A DNA stretch of 64,000 nucleotides from Rhizopus sp. PT2906. Its lineage: Eukaryota; Mucoromycota; Mucoromycetes; Mucorales; Rhizopodaceae. Within the stretch, counting starts at the first letter, position 1; every line of letters starts with the position of its first letter. Shown here piece after piece: positions 22,744 to 33,184 of this stretch. The translations under genes and the position numbers were made by a program. The notes below the pieces were generated by a model. That model was not told the origin of the DNA, did not search any database, and was given only the letters and a program-made list of their open reading frames with translations. The stretch spans positions 1-64,000 of the forward strand of contig JAMYHX010000162.1 in the NCBI GenBank assembly GCA_025529335.1, in the 5' to 3' direction.

Positions 22744-23344
22744 TTACAACTGACCACAGTCATCAATGACAATCTTAGCCTTGGTAGCACCGCTGCCAGA
22801 ACCAAGAGCTTCAATCTTCTTGACAACGTCCATGCTATAGACAAGTTAATAATCGTGTTTCTATAATCACTATCGCGACTTACCCTTCAATAACTTCACC
22901 AAAGACGACGTGCTTACCGTCCAACCAAGGGCAGGGGACAGTGGTGATGAAGAATTGAGAACCGTTGGTGTTGGGACCAGCGTTGGCCATGGACAAGAGA
23001 CCGGGGCGGGTGTGCTTGAGCTGGAAGCTTTCATCAGCGAACTTGGCACCATAGATAGACTTGCCACCAGTACCGTTGTGGTTGGTGAAGTCACCACCTT
23101 GAAGCATGAATTGGGGAATGACACGGTGGAAGATGGATCCCTTGTAACCGTAACCCTTTTCACCAGTACACAAAGCACGGAAGTTTTCAGCAGTCTTGGG
23201 AACGATATCAGCGTTCAATTGCATAACAATACGCTAGACAAAACCATGAAATGAATATATAGCCCTTGTTTATTTTCTATTCATACTTACGCCGAGAGAA
23301 GTGCCGTTGGCAGACACGTCAAAGAAAACTCTGGGGTTAGACAT
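22744..23344 (-). CDS. CPR1: cyclophilin A-type peptidyl-prolyl cis-trans isomerase
   Basis: Three exons (23344-23291, 23233-22884, 22834-22744) give 164 residues, the standard cytosolic cyclophilin size. The active-site Arg and Phe lie in FHRVIPQFMLQGGDF, the GTGGKSIYG and MANAGPNTNGSQFFI blocks are intact, and the Trp required for cyclosporin binding is present in WLDGKHVVFG. The end IDDCGQL is typical. There is no signal or organelle extension, so it is cytosolic or nuclear. The enzyme speeds prolyl bond isomerisation in folding and is the cyclosporin target. The antisense open frame across exon 2 is only a shadow. Confidence 0.97.
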
Positions 23345-23583
23345 GGTAGTTTGAATAAAGTTACAGTAAGAAAGACAGTAATTGATGATCTTTTATACTT
23401 GCAAAATTTTCAGTCGCAGTTTAGTAAGCTGAAGTTTAATTGTCTGCCATCTAAAAATGTGTTGGTTACGAATAATTTTTTATTTGATAATAATTTTAAT
23501 GACCGATGAGCACATTGCATCTTCATACTGTATTGCCCGGGTCAGATCGCAGTGTTAAAAGGGAATGACGGAAGTTACAGCAT

Positions 23584-23615
<32 letters not shown>

Positions 23616-23843
23616 AGACGGGTTTATTTTAACTTAGGACAAAGCGACCTTATGAGTTAGACAAACTTGGTTTTTTTTCTAGACTTTTGAGCTGTTTTTT
23701 TAGACCTTTTTCGTCCATGTAAATTCAAAAATTTATAATAGACTTCGTTCCTTATAACTCTGCTAACGGACCTCTTTTGTTCTACGACGAGAGCTCAGAT
23801 GCGCGATAGACTTTAATGATATATCCGTCCAGTATGGCGACGC
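23345..23843. other. cyclophilin promoter and spacer with long T-tract
   Basis: Upstream region of the cyclophilin gene. A T-tract of about 27 bases lies at 23588-23615. No gene seen. Confidence 0.4.
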
Positions 23844-24480
23844 TCAATGCTTATCGATCTGGACACTCTTTCTGAACCACAATCTGATGCGATGGGAGTA
23901 GTAGAAAGTCTTGTTTAATAAATTAATGCATGAAGATTTGTTCAACTTTTCCAGTTCATCATGCTCCGCTTTATTGAGCGCTTCTTGCTGTACTTCGTTT
24001 TCTTTCTGACCTTCCTCTTTATCTTCGTCTTGTTGAACTTCATTTTCTCCATGCTGCACTTTATTTCTTCTTGACGCTCTTTTTCGTGTTCTTCTGTGTT
24101 AACACCGTGAGTTAAACTATCCAAGAAATCAGTTCGAAAGGCAGAGTACACAGTGCTTGATATCTGTAGACTGAACACTTTGAATTCATGAATTGAATCT
24201 CTCTATGATATTTTTTTTAAAGAAAAGCATTATAGATGTCAGCAGAAAGAAAGAAATTGTTTTAGTCATACTTACAGTTGTTTTGGCGACTTCAAAGATT
24301 CGTTTAAATGAGATGCTCACAGTTGAAGGTCTACATGACAATAAGTAAAAACTACGAAACAAAAAGAAACAAGCTTACCTGCCCTGTTGCTTTTGTTCTG
24401 GCCATTTGGCCTGAACACATTCGTTGGACGCTGTAACCCAAACTCTTTGTAAAGATAAAGGGGTTTTGGTTTCAGGAAAC
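23844..24480 (-). pseudogene. broken gene with acidic coiled-coil tail
   Basis: On the minus strand three exon-like blocks join in frame: from about 24480 (PETKTPLSLQRVWVTASNE) to 24379, then 24330-24276 (PSTVSISFKRIFEVAKTT), then 24202 onward (RDSIHEFKVFSLQ). Inside the last block the frame changes: one frame turns Lys-rich and stops at about 23942, while another gives a Glu/Gln-rich run (EEGQKENEVQQEALNK) to 23844. This is best read as one gene with a frameshift of one base class. There is no start codon that fits. Its 5' end lies within an inverted repeat, so it may belong to a mobile element. No family recognised. Confidence 0.4.
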
Positions 24481-24835
24481 ACTACATGCACCAGAAATTA
24501 GACCAATACTACGGACGCACCTCTATCTATTTCCTATGGTGTCGTCCAACAAAGCTTTTCACCATTTTGTTTCGTTTCTTTTCAAGAAAGAAAGAGATAA
24601 AAAAGAAATGTTGTTATTTATTCTAGTTTTATGTTGTCAGTTGATCAACAAAGATGCAAGAACACGTATAATTAAGATGACATCGTATTTTATATCAGAG
24701 AGAGTAAGCCGGACAGCCTTAGGCTAGGCAGAGGTTTTGGTAGTGTGAAGTTGTATAGTAACAACATAGATAGCGTCTTAAGGAAGCGACCGTAGTGTTA
24801 GCCTATTTTCTGGTGCATGTAGTGTTGGCCTTTGG
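24476..24835. repeat. repeat R3 with inverted arms
   Basis: The plus-strand segment 24476-24531 is an imperfect inverted copy of 24767-24829; both carry CTGGTGCATGTAGTGTT in opposite orientation. The stretch 24606-24835 also aligns directly with 56052-56282 (shared TATTCTAGTTTTATGTTGTCAG start, a TTTTGGTAGTGTGAAGTTG block and the CTGGTGCAT end). It is a candidate for a small non-autonomous element able to fold as a hairpin. Confidence 0.6.
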
Positions 24836-25951
24836 TTTCGATTGGAATGGAGATTTTTTCAATCGATTTTTGCTCCTTTCGAACAAGATGATTAAAAGAA
24901 GGTCTTAGTGTGTTAGAAATATATCATTTTATAAGCTCTTTTTGTTTATCCATTTTAGTAATATCTAACAGTGGTATAAAACAAATCTGCTATTCTCCCC
25001 CTCCTCAATTAAAAATTTATTTACAATTTCTCTTTTCTCTGTACTTAGTGGAAGATGAGGTAGCTTGTAATAATGTGGGAATCCAGCATCTAACCTTAGT
25101 TTGTTGCTGGTAATAGACCTTATGACTGTGATCCTAGTGAAATTGTGGTTAGCGATCTGATGAATACATGTTTGACACTATAAGAGTAGCGCAATTACTG
25201 CAAGACACTTCTTTAAATATTATCATATTAATACAAAGATAAACAATTAACTATATAAGTATTTCTAGACAGCTTAAACATCTAGATATTAATATTCTTT
25301 TTTGAGGACGAGGTTATCTAGTTTCATTGACTAATACCAATCAACTAAAATACTATCTTTGTGATACTGATTTTGTAGAGGTGCTTGATATTAAAACAAA
25401 ATGCTGTTATATGTACTAAGCAGAGCTACGAGGTATACCATGCTGTTCTGCTACTTTTAGCAACTGTTAGCCCATCTTCTTAAATTACTCGATTAAATTG
25501 CTCGTTCTGCCCGTACTTATTATATTTTTTGTTAGGCTTAAATTTAAAAAGATCTCACCGTCGTATGCCTTTTGCCTTTCTTGGTTTTGTTTCAAACAAG
25601 TTTTCTTATGAGTGCATAAAATAAAGAAATGGGAGAGTTGATATGAACAAGAATGAATACATTTCAAGTAAGCACCATTCTCTATTACTGGTCCTGCGGT
25701 CATTTTTCGATTACAAATTGATTACAGGACACGTTTAGTCAAAATATATATATGTAAAAATTGATTAGATGTGTTATCTTGCTTCATCTTTTAAAAAGTG
25801 AGAAGGGATCATGAACATCTTTTATCTACAGTTCACTTTCCCCACCTCTTTTTCGATAAGAGTACATCAAATTGTTATGACGAAACTATAAAGAAACCTG
25901 TCTGGGTGATAAATTTATTTCTCTCTTTTTTTTTTTGTTGTTGTTGTACAC
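24836..25951. other. gene-poor stretch
   Basis: 1.1 kb of AT-rich sequence without a supportable gene. A minus-strand frame at 25485-25703 (72 codons with a few Cys/His) is unassigned. T-rich and TTG-repeat sequence at 25925-25945 leads into the HDHD2-like gene. Confidence 0.35.
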
Positions 25952-27100
25952 ATGCCTGCTGTCAAAGGCTTACTTATCGACCTTAGTGGAACTATTCATA
26001 TTGACTCCAAAGTCATTCCAGGTGCCATTCAAGCAATTGAGCGCTTAAAGGCAAACAATATTCCTTTTAGGTTTGACAGAATATAAAACGAGATTCCTTC
26101 AAGACTTACTTTAGACATTAGGTTTGCTACTAATACAACAAAAGTGTCTTCGCGTCAGTTGGTAAAGAAGTTGACAAATCTCGGATTTCAAGTGACAGAA
26201 AAAGACGTAAACAATATGTTTGATGGTTAAATAGTGAGAAAAAAAAAAACTCATGTCTTGATAAGGTCTTTACTTCCTTATCTGCCTGTCGCGATATGAT
26301 TCAAACCAAGCAGTTGAGGTAAAGAGTGACTTGTATGGGAATCAAACAAAATTAACCAGAATTAAGGCCTCTGTTACTTATGGAGGATGAAGCCATGGAT
26401 GAATTTGAAGGGATCAACGTTGATCAACCAAATGCAGTTGTTATCGGATTAGCCCCTTCCAAATTTAATTATGAAAAAGTAAGCAAATGATTCGCTTTTA
26501 ATATGTTTTTTGTGAGGCTAAGTTAAACAAGTTGAATGAAGCCTTTCGATTGCTGACGAATGAACCCAATGTACCTTTAATTGCTGTTCATAAAGCAAAA
26601 TACTTTGCTGATAAAGATGAACAACTGTCGATGGGACCAGGTGGTTTTGTAAAAGGTATTATTATAATAATGTGCATTCATAAGCTTCTATCTAATATGC
26701 AAAAAGCTCTCGAATTTGCAACTGGAAAAGAAGCCATCATTGCTGGTAAACCGACCAAAAAGTTCTTTGAATTGGCACTTGAACAAATGTATGTTTATAT
26801 TGTTTGTGTTTATTTATATTAATCAAACTCAATATCAAGCAACATGCTTGATACTCCTGAAAATGTAGCCATTATAGGTGATGACGTCCATAACGATTTA
26901 GGAGGAGGAGCCAAGGAGTTAGGCTTACATCGTTATTTAGGTATATCCCCTTTATCTGCTATTAATTCATATTAACACACACTTTTCTAGTTCAAACAGG
27001 CAAGTACCGACAACAAGATGAAGATAAGGATGAAGGCTTGAAGGTATTCAAGTCTGTGGTAGAAGCAATTGATCATGTCATTGAACAAAACAGAGTATAA
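25952..27100 (+). CDS. HAD-superfamily phosphatase, HDHD2-like
   Basis: A multi-exon gene with very short introns (first junction 26070/26122, later ones near 26208, 26320, 26480, 26655, 26788 and 26940). The spliced protein is about 260 residues. It begins MPAVKGLLIDLSGTIHID, the HAD motif I DxxGT form in which the second Asp is Ser, as in LSGT; the HDHD2 relative has DLNGT. FATNTTKVSSRQL is motif II, AGKPTKKFF carries the motif III Lys, and IGDDVHNDLGGGAKELG carries motif IV acidic residues. FTSLSACRDMIQ and DQPNAVVIGLAPSKFNY match the HDHD2/LHPP cap. These enzymes hydrolyse small phosphate esters, and LHPP-type members act on phospho-histidine or pyrophosphate. Subgroup is clear; substrate is not. 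Confidence 0.88.
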
Positions 27101-27180
27101 GTCAATAAAATCCTTGTGTTACTCTTAAAATATTTTTCTCTTTCTCTCTTTTATTTTTTAACTGTTTATGCTTTACTTGC

Positions 27181-30100
27181 ATGTCTAATCTTGAATTACA
27201 AAGACAACAGTTTAGTAACTCACCTAGTTTCCCCAGAAGTAATAGTAGCAGTGATATTTCTGCGGAGCTCAAAGTAGGTGCGCGAGCACAAATACAAGGA
27301 AAAGTGGGCTTCATTAGGTTCGTAGGAACAACAAGTTTCCAGACTGGAAAATGGGTTGGTATCGAACTAGACGAACCACTGGGGAAAAATAGCGGTGTTG
27401 TTCAAGGCAAGAGATATTTTGATTGCAAGGCAAACCATGGTGTCTTTGTTAGACCGAGCCAAGTGAAGATAATCAAGGTTAGAAAAAGATTCAACTCAAA
27501 GAGATAGACCCTATATCTTTAATCATTTTAGGAAGATAGCACCGTACAATCACCTGTGCCAACACCTAGTTCTTCCCGATTTGCTCCAGCTCGGGACCCC
27601 AATCTGGCAGCCGCTACAAGTAAAGTCAGCACGTCAACGTCCACAACCTTGCTTCCATCGGGCATAAGTCGACTACCTCAAAATAATGCAACAGGTCTTC
27701 GGCGGCCGACAATATCAGGAGCATCTAAAAAATCAGCATCACCTGTCACTGGTCTTACAAAACGAAACAGTGCTCTTTCAAAGATCAAGCCGTCTTCTCC
27801 TACATCGTCACCTGCTATACCTCGTTCTACCTTTTCATACTCTCAAATAAATTCAGAAGACTCGCCTAAGTCGCCTCTGCAGGGACGAGCGCTCTATAGA
27901 CAGGATGGTCAGCGTTCTCCATCAACACTCAGTAATAAAGGAGAACATGATCAGGCAAGCATGACCTCTGAATCACAGCAAGAGACTAACGAAGAAATCG
28001 ACGAAGATGACATTGACGATAACAAGAGTGAAACGGATCAGGAAGAAGAAGAAGAAGAGGATTATAACAATGACCCTTCTAGGACACAGAGCACTCAATC
28101 AAACCGACCAGTGCTTGAAAAAGAGGATATTGTAAAGACCACATCAACTACTTCCAAAACACCTAGTAATCAGGCACCTACTTATGGCTCCTTAGCAGCT
28201 AATCTGCCTGTTAGTAAATCAGAACAAGTCGTTCCCTTGAAAGATTATGAAGAACTTCGCTTAAAGCTAAAGATACTTGAAGCCAAGCGTCAAGAAGATC
28301 GCGAAAAGTACCGAGAACATGAAAAAGTCAAAGAAGAGGCCGAGCAGTTCTTGACATTAAGAAATAAACTTCAAGGTACTCTCATTTGTTATATTTGGTT
28401 TTTCTCAAACATTTACCTGTTACTATAGATAAAATTGCTGATCTGCAAAAAGAGTTACGGGAGACAAAGAGACAGCTGAAGGAAGTCTCATCAGACCAAG
28501 AGATGTACGAAAGCAAATACAATGACGCTATTGAATCGCTTGAAATGATGACCTTGGATAAAGAAGTGGCTGAAGAAAGAGCAGAAAACTTGCAGCAAGA
28601 AGTGAATGTGTTGAAGGATAAAATAGAAGAAATTAGCGTTGACTTGGACATCTTGAGAAAGGAAGCTGATATTATCAATCGTATTCCTGAAAGAGACGGG
28701 GATGAAAAGACACCATTAGAGGTTATCCAACTGGAAAGACATAATGAAAGGCTAAAGGAAGCACTCGTTAGGTATGTACTTGTCGTTTAATGAAATATCT
28801 TATCAACTCCCCTCTTTCCTCTGTCAGACTTCGAGATGCAACAACGGCAAGAGAGAATGAGCTTTGTGAGAGAATTAAGGATTTAGAAAAGGAAGCATAC
28901 GAATTAGAAGATGTTAAGGCACAATATGTCAAGACCCGTGATAGACTTCAAGTAGCAGAGTTGGCAATTGAAGAGTTGAAGCAGTCGCTTGATGATGCCT
29001 TAGGTGCCGAGGATCTTGTCGAACAGTTGACGGAAAAGAATCTTGCACTGACCGAAAAGATGGAAGAGATGCACTTGGTCATTGAAGACTTGGAAGCATT
29101 AAAAGAACTAGCGGATGAATTAGAAGATAACCATATTGAAACAGAAAAGCAATTGCAAGCAGAAATAGGCAAGTTCAATTAATAATTAAAAAAAAGGTGC
29201 GTTAATCCCTTTTAAAGATCACAGAGATATGCTTTTACGTGAGCAAATGGAAAGAGTACGAGCAGCTGAAGAAACAAATATGGATTATGAAGCAACCATA
29301 CAACAGTTTAGAGAACTCGTATCAACACTACAGAACGATCTAGAGCACCTGAAGCATAAGGAAGTCAGTCAACAATCTGAACGACGTACACTGAGTAGTC
29401 AGTCTCAAGCCATGATGTCACTCAACATTCAATTGCAATCGACAGTAATGAAGGCTCAGGCAAAGTCTATTGACCTCGAGCTTCGTAAATTAGAAGCCCA
29501 GCAGGCGAACGACAGACTGAGCTATATTCAACCTTATTTACCAGATGCTTTCTTCAAGACCGAAAATGATGCCATCTCCTGCGTTCTGCTCTTCAAGCGA
29601 CTCGTGTTCAAGTCTGAACTGATTATCAAGCATTTAGACCAAAACCATCCGATCAGTGAGAGGATTATGGACACCGTGCCCGAAAGTTTGATCTCGGTCT
29701 GTGAAATGCGTCAACGAGCAGGCTGGCTGAGTGATTTGAGTAAACGGTTTGTAACATTTACCATGAACTGTAATCCAACAACATTTATCAAAATGGGACA
29801 AGTATATCATGACTTGATTGGAACCGAAAGGCGATTGACTGGTATCGTCGACCTGCTGCGTACCGATGAGGTCAACGAAGGCGAATGCGTGACAGAACTT
29901 CAGAGGATGATCGCACAGTTAGAACATCTAAGTGAGATTCATCTGATAGAAAGTGAAAACAACCATGCTGATCAGTTCTTTGGATTGACACGAGCACTTG
30001 ATCTAAACGCTGACAGAATGACAGTAGAACTGACATTCTTGAAGCAAATTGTCGAAAATGCTGCTCGTAAAGAAAGTACGTATAAAACATAAAGCAAGCT

Positions 30101-31808
30101 TGTTCTGTCTGTCTAACCAAAAAGTAGATATTACCATTGTTGAAGGGTTTGAGAAACTAGACTACGATTACCTTGAACCTCTCAACCGTTTAATCGTTCA
30201 AGCAAAGAACAGCAAAATACTGGCCAAGTAAATACTGCTTTTTGTTTTATTTCCTAAACCAAGCTTTTACTTTTTCACATAGGAAACTTTTACGCCAACT
30301 TGAAGATTTGACTGAACAAGCCTTGACACTTACATCTGATTACTTGCATCGATTTAAGATGCTCTATGCTATCAGCACCAAATTATGCAAGTTTTGCTTT
30401 GAAACATACAAGCAGATAACTCGTTATGTAGAGACTAGAGTAGGCAGTAAAGAAGACATTAGTCTTGGCATCATACAACAGACCATCTACAATAAAGCAG
30501 ATGAGATTCTTGAAATACCCGAGAGCAGCATGTGGGAAGGATGCTTAAAGACGCTCAAGTCACTCACAAATGAACTCAACACTACACATGAGCGTATATC
30601 TAACGAGACCAAGACACAAAAGATCACCATTGGCGTCTCACCTTGGACCCAACGTGCGTCTGACATGAAGGCAGAGATTGTCATTAACCATGATATGGAG
30701 CGTAAGCTTCAACAACACAGCGACGAAATCCTTAAATTGATTAAAGATGTCAAGCTCAAGGTAAATTAGACAAGGGTGAGTGCCTCATGATTGACCTATC
30801 AAGCTTTTATATAGGATCAAGCACTTCAAGAAGCTCATGTAAAGATTGAGTTACTCGAGAAACGCATGGAGACAGTCAAGAAACAAGCAGAACAGATTCA
30901 AATATTGGAAGAAACGCTGTCAAAGAGCCAACAACAGGAACAAATGTATTCAGAGGCTATAGATAACCTGCAAGCAGAATATGATAATCTTGAACAAGAA
31001 CATATTAAGTTAAAGAAGGAGATTGCACAAAAGGAAGAAAAGCGACTCTCGGCATCAAAGAAGGCCGAACTATTTATTGAAGATGCCACGCTCATGAATT
31101 CAGAAAATGAAGAGAATAATCTAGACATACACAATCTAAACAGCCAGCTCGAGTCCTTAAAGTGTGCTATCCGATACTTGCGCGCTGAAAATGCTCATTT
31201 GAAGGAATCAGATGTGCTCAAGACGCTTCATATGGACTATACAGCTCGAAAGACACTATTGCCACCCACACCTCCCCTGACAGACGATGAAGGAGAGGAT
31301 GAGGATGAGGAATACGAAAATAAAGAGCCGGACTTTAAGTCGATGGTAAGATCGGTTTTGCAAGAGACACGTACACTTGTAAAAGATGTACGTCTAGCCA
31401 CTGCCACAACAAAGATAGTTCAATTATCTCCTGAACGAAGAGGAGGTAAATGGCAGAGAAAGAAGAATCTACCTGATTATCAGTACCAGATGCAGCAGTC
31501 TGTTCTATATACCCTTAAACGCCGATGTGAATCATTAAAAGAAAAGATGAAGCATATTCAGAATAATGAACGATACGCCAAATGGAGTCAAAAATCAGCA
31601 GTAAGGAAACAAACCCCCCAAAGATTACTTGTACTTACTTTATTTTTTGTGTATGTAGCTGGCTGAAAAGGAACACAACAAAAAACTGATGAAGGCATTT
31701 GCAAAAATACATTTCCCCGCTACTGCAATTGCCACTGAACCTAAACGACACATTCAACTTGAAAGCTTTAAGGAATTTGAAAAGATTCATAATTTGTTTA
31801 TTCAATAA
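27181..31808 (+). CDS. DCTN1: dynactin p150/Glued large subunit
   Basis: The N-terminal CAP-Gly domain (about residues 30-98) carries GKWVGIELDEPLGKNSG and VQGKRYFDCKANHGVFV, with the GKNDG-type motif present as GKNSG. A Ser/Pro-rich basic region and an acidic patch follow (exon 27532-28375), then coiled coil 1 through several exons to about 29170. The globular dynein-associated segment (29229-30770, with PYLPDAFFKTENDAISC) comes next, then a second coiled coil to the end. The first splice sites are 27477/27532 and 28375/28429; about nine more short introns follow. Dynactin p150 binds microtubule plus ends and the dynein intermediate chain. Its 3' end is 44 bases from the convergent CPA1 stop. 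Strong call from domain order. Confidence 0.92.
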
Positions 31809-31852
31809 AAAGAGAGAATGCAAAAAAAATAATAATAATAAAAAGAATGATA

Positions 31853-33049
31853 TTAAACACAAGTGCTGATAGCAGATTGTTGAAGAGTAGCAATGGAGGT
31901 TTGTGACAAGTTGAAGTTTGATTTCAATTGACGGACTTGATAAAGGAATTCTTCAAAAAGATAAAAAGTATCTTGAGGACCACCTTTAGCTTCAGGGTGG
32001 AATTGAACAGAGAAGAAGGGCTTTGTTTCATGACGAATGCCTTCATTGGATCCATCATTTGCATTGATAAAGAGACGCTTCCATTGACCTGGCATATCTT
32101 TATCATTCAGGGCATAACCATGATTTTGAGATGTGATATAGCAAAGACCTGTGTCAACATTGAGAGCAGGCTGATTGTGGCCACGGTTTCCGAATGGCAA
32201 CTTATAGACGTTTAAGCCAGCAGCCATACCAAGAAGGAGGTTACCCATACAGATACCAAAAATGGGTTTATTGAATGTTTCAATTGCCACTTGAAGATTC
32301 TTGATAGTTTCAACACAATATGTAGGTGAACCTGGGCCATTAGAGATGAAAAGACCGTCGAATTGATTAGCAACGCTATTGAAATCATAATTGTATGGCA
32401 AGACGGTAACGGCAGCACCGCGACTGGCGAGACAACGAAGGATGTTTTGCTTTACACCACAGTCGATGACAGCAATTCTGACATCACCCTTGGGATTGTA
32501 CGTGATAGGAACTTTGGTGGACACCTTGGCTACTAAGTTTTCAGCATTGGGGTTGGGGAAATCAGTAGAAGCAATGTCATCGGTCAGGTAGTCTTCGCCT
32601 ACACAGATCTTGGCGAGGGTTGATCCTTGATCACGTAGTAACTGGGTCAAAGCACGAGTATCTACACCAGAAATAGCAGGAATGTTCTGACGGATACACC
32701 ATTCGGCCAAGGATTCAACAGCGGTCCAATGAGAATATTCAGTCGCGTAATCATTGACGATAATTCCTTGAACCTGAATACGATCGGATTCAAAGTATTT
32801 CAAGAGATCAAACTCGTCTTTGGTTTGACCAGGAACACCGTAATTCCCAATTAAGGGTTGAGTGAAGACGAGGATTTGACCAGTATAAGAGGGATCTGTC
32901 ATTGATTCAGGGTAACCAACAACAGAAGTAGTAAAGACGGCTTCACCAAAGGTAGAGACGGGAGCACCAAATGAGGTACCAGTAAAGATTTGACCTGTTT
33001 TCAGCTTGAGAGAAGCAGGAGTAGAGGAATTGATGTTAATCATGGGCAT
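31853..33049 (-). CDS. CPA1: carbamoyl-phosphate synthase, arginine-specific small (glutaminase) subunit
   Basis: An intronless frame of 398 residues. The N-terminal CPSase small-chain domain (SFGAPVSTFGEAVFTTSVVGYPESMTDPSY) is followed by a class I glutamine amidotransferase domain. The nucleophile is the Cys in PIFGICMGN, and the His-Glu pair is in FSVQFHPE. It supplies ammonia from glutamine to the Cpa2 large subunit, making carbamoyl phosphate for arginine synthesis. The usual GHQ after the nucleophile is GNL here, a form I remember from vertebrate CPS I. There is no mitochondrial presequence at this start, so a cytosolic enzyme is likely. Regulation is indicated by an upstream arginine attenuator-like uORF in the leader (see separate entry). 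Confidence 0.96.
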   Translation of the reverse strand: MPMININSSTPASLKLKTGQIFTGTSFGAPVSTFGEAVFTTSVVGYPESMTDPSYTGQILVFTQPLIGNYGVPGQTKDEFDLLKYFESDRIQVQGIIVNDYATEYSHWTAVESLAEWCIRQNIPAISGVDTRALTQLLRDQGSTLAKICVGEDYLTDDIASTDFPNPNAENLVAKVSTKVPITYNPKGDVRIAVIDCGVKQNILRCLASRGAAVTVLPYNYDFNSVANQFDGLFISNGPGSPTYCVETIKNLQVAIETFNKPIFGICMGNLLLGMAAGLNVYKLPFGNRGHNQPALNVDTGLCYITSQNHGYALNDKDMPGQWKRLFINANDGSNEGIRHETKPFFSVQFHPEAKGGPQDTFYLFEEFLYQVRQLKSNFNLSQTSIATLQQSAISTCV

Positions 33050-33055
33050 TTTTAG

Positions 33056-33184
33056 TTAATAGTTTGAAAAAGATTTCCAAACTGAGATTGATAATTAGTG
33101 ATCTATGTTTATCAGAATTAATTAAGGCTTACTTTGATCACAAATATAGTCTGCTGAGCACTTTTCGAAAGCGTGAATATACAT
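33056..33184 (-). promoter_or_regulatory. arginine attenuator peptide uORF in CPA1 leader, split by an intron
   Basis: On the minus strand an ATG at 33184-33182 opens a small frame. Removing a 51-base GT-AG intron (33132-33082, donor GTAAGC, branch-like CTAAT) gives 25 codons ending at 33056, only 6 bases before the CPA1 ATG. The spliced core SADYICDQIWKSFSNY lines up with the known attenuator peptides of Neurospora arg-2 and yeast CPA1, whose cores are QDYLSDHLW and QDYISDHIW. The essential Asp is at position 12, as in Neurospora, followed by Tyr, the second Asp and the Ile-Trp. In those fungi the nascent peptide stalls ribosomes at its stop when arginine is high, lowering CPA1 translation. 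The match, length and spacing make the same role likely here. Confidence 0.88.

Noticed and set aside
22910..23254. 114-codon plus-strand open frame
   Set aside because: It is antisense to the cyclophilin exon 2 and exists only because of codon bias in a highly expressed gene; it has no protein-like features of its own.
24379..24405. Minus-strand MARTKATGQ, resembling the start of histone H3
   Set aside because: The next exon in that phase hits a stop at once, and another frame through the same bases splices cleanly into the broken acidic gene; the resemblance is chance.
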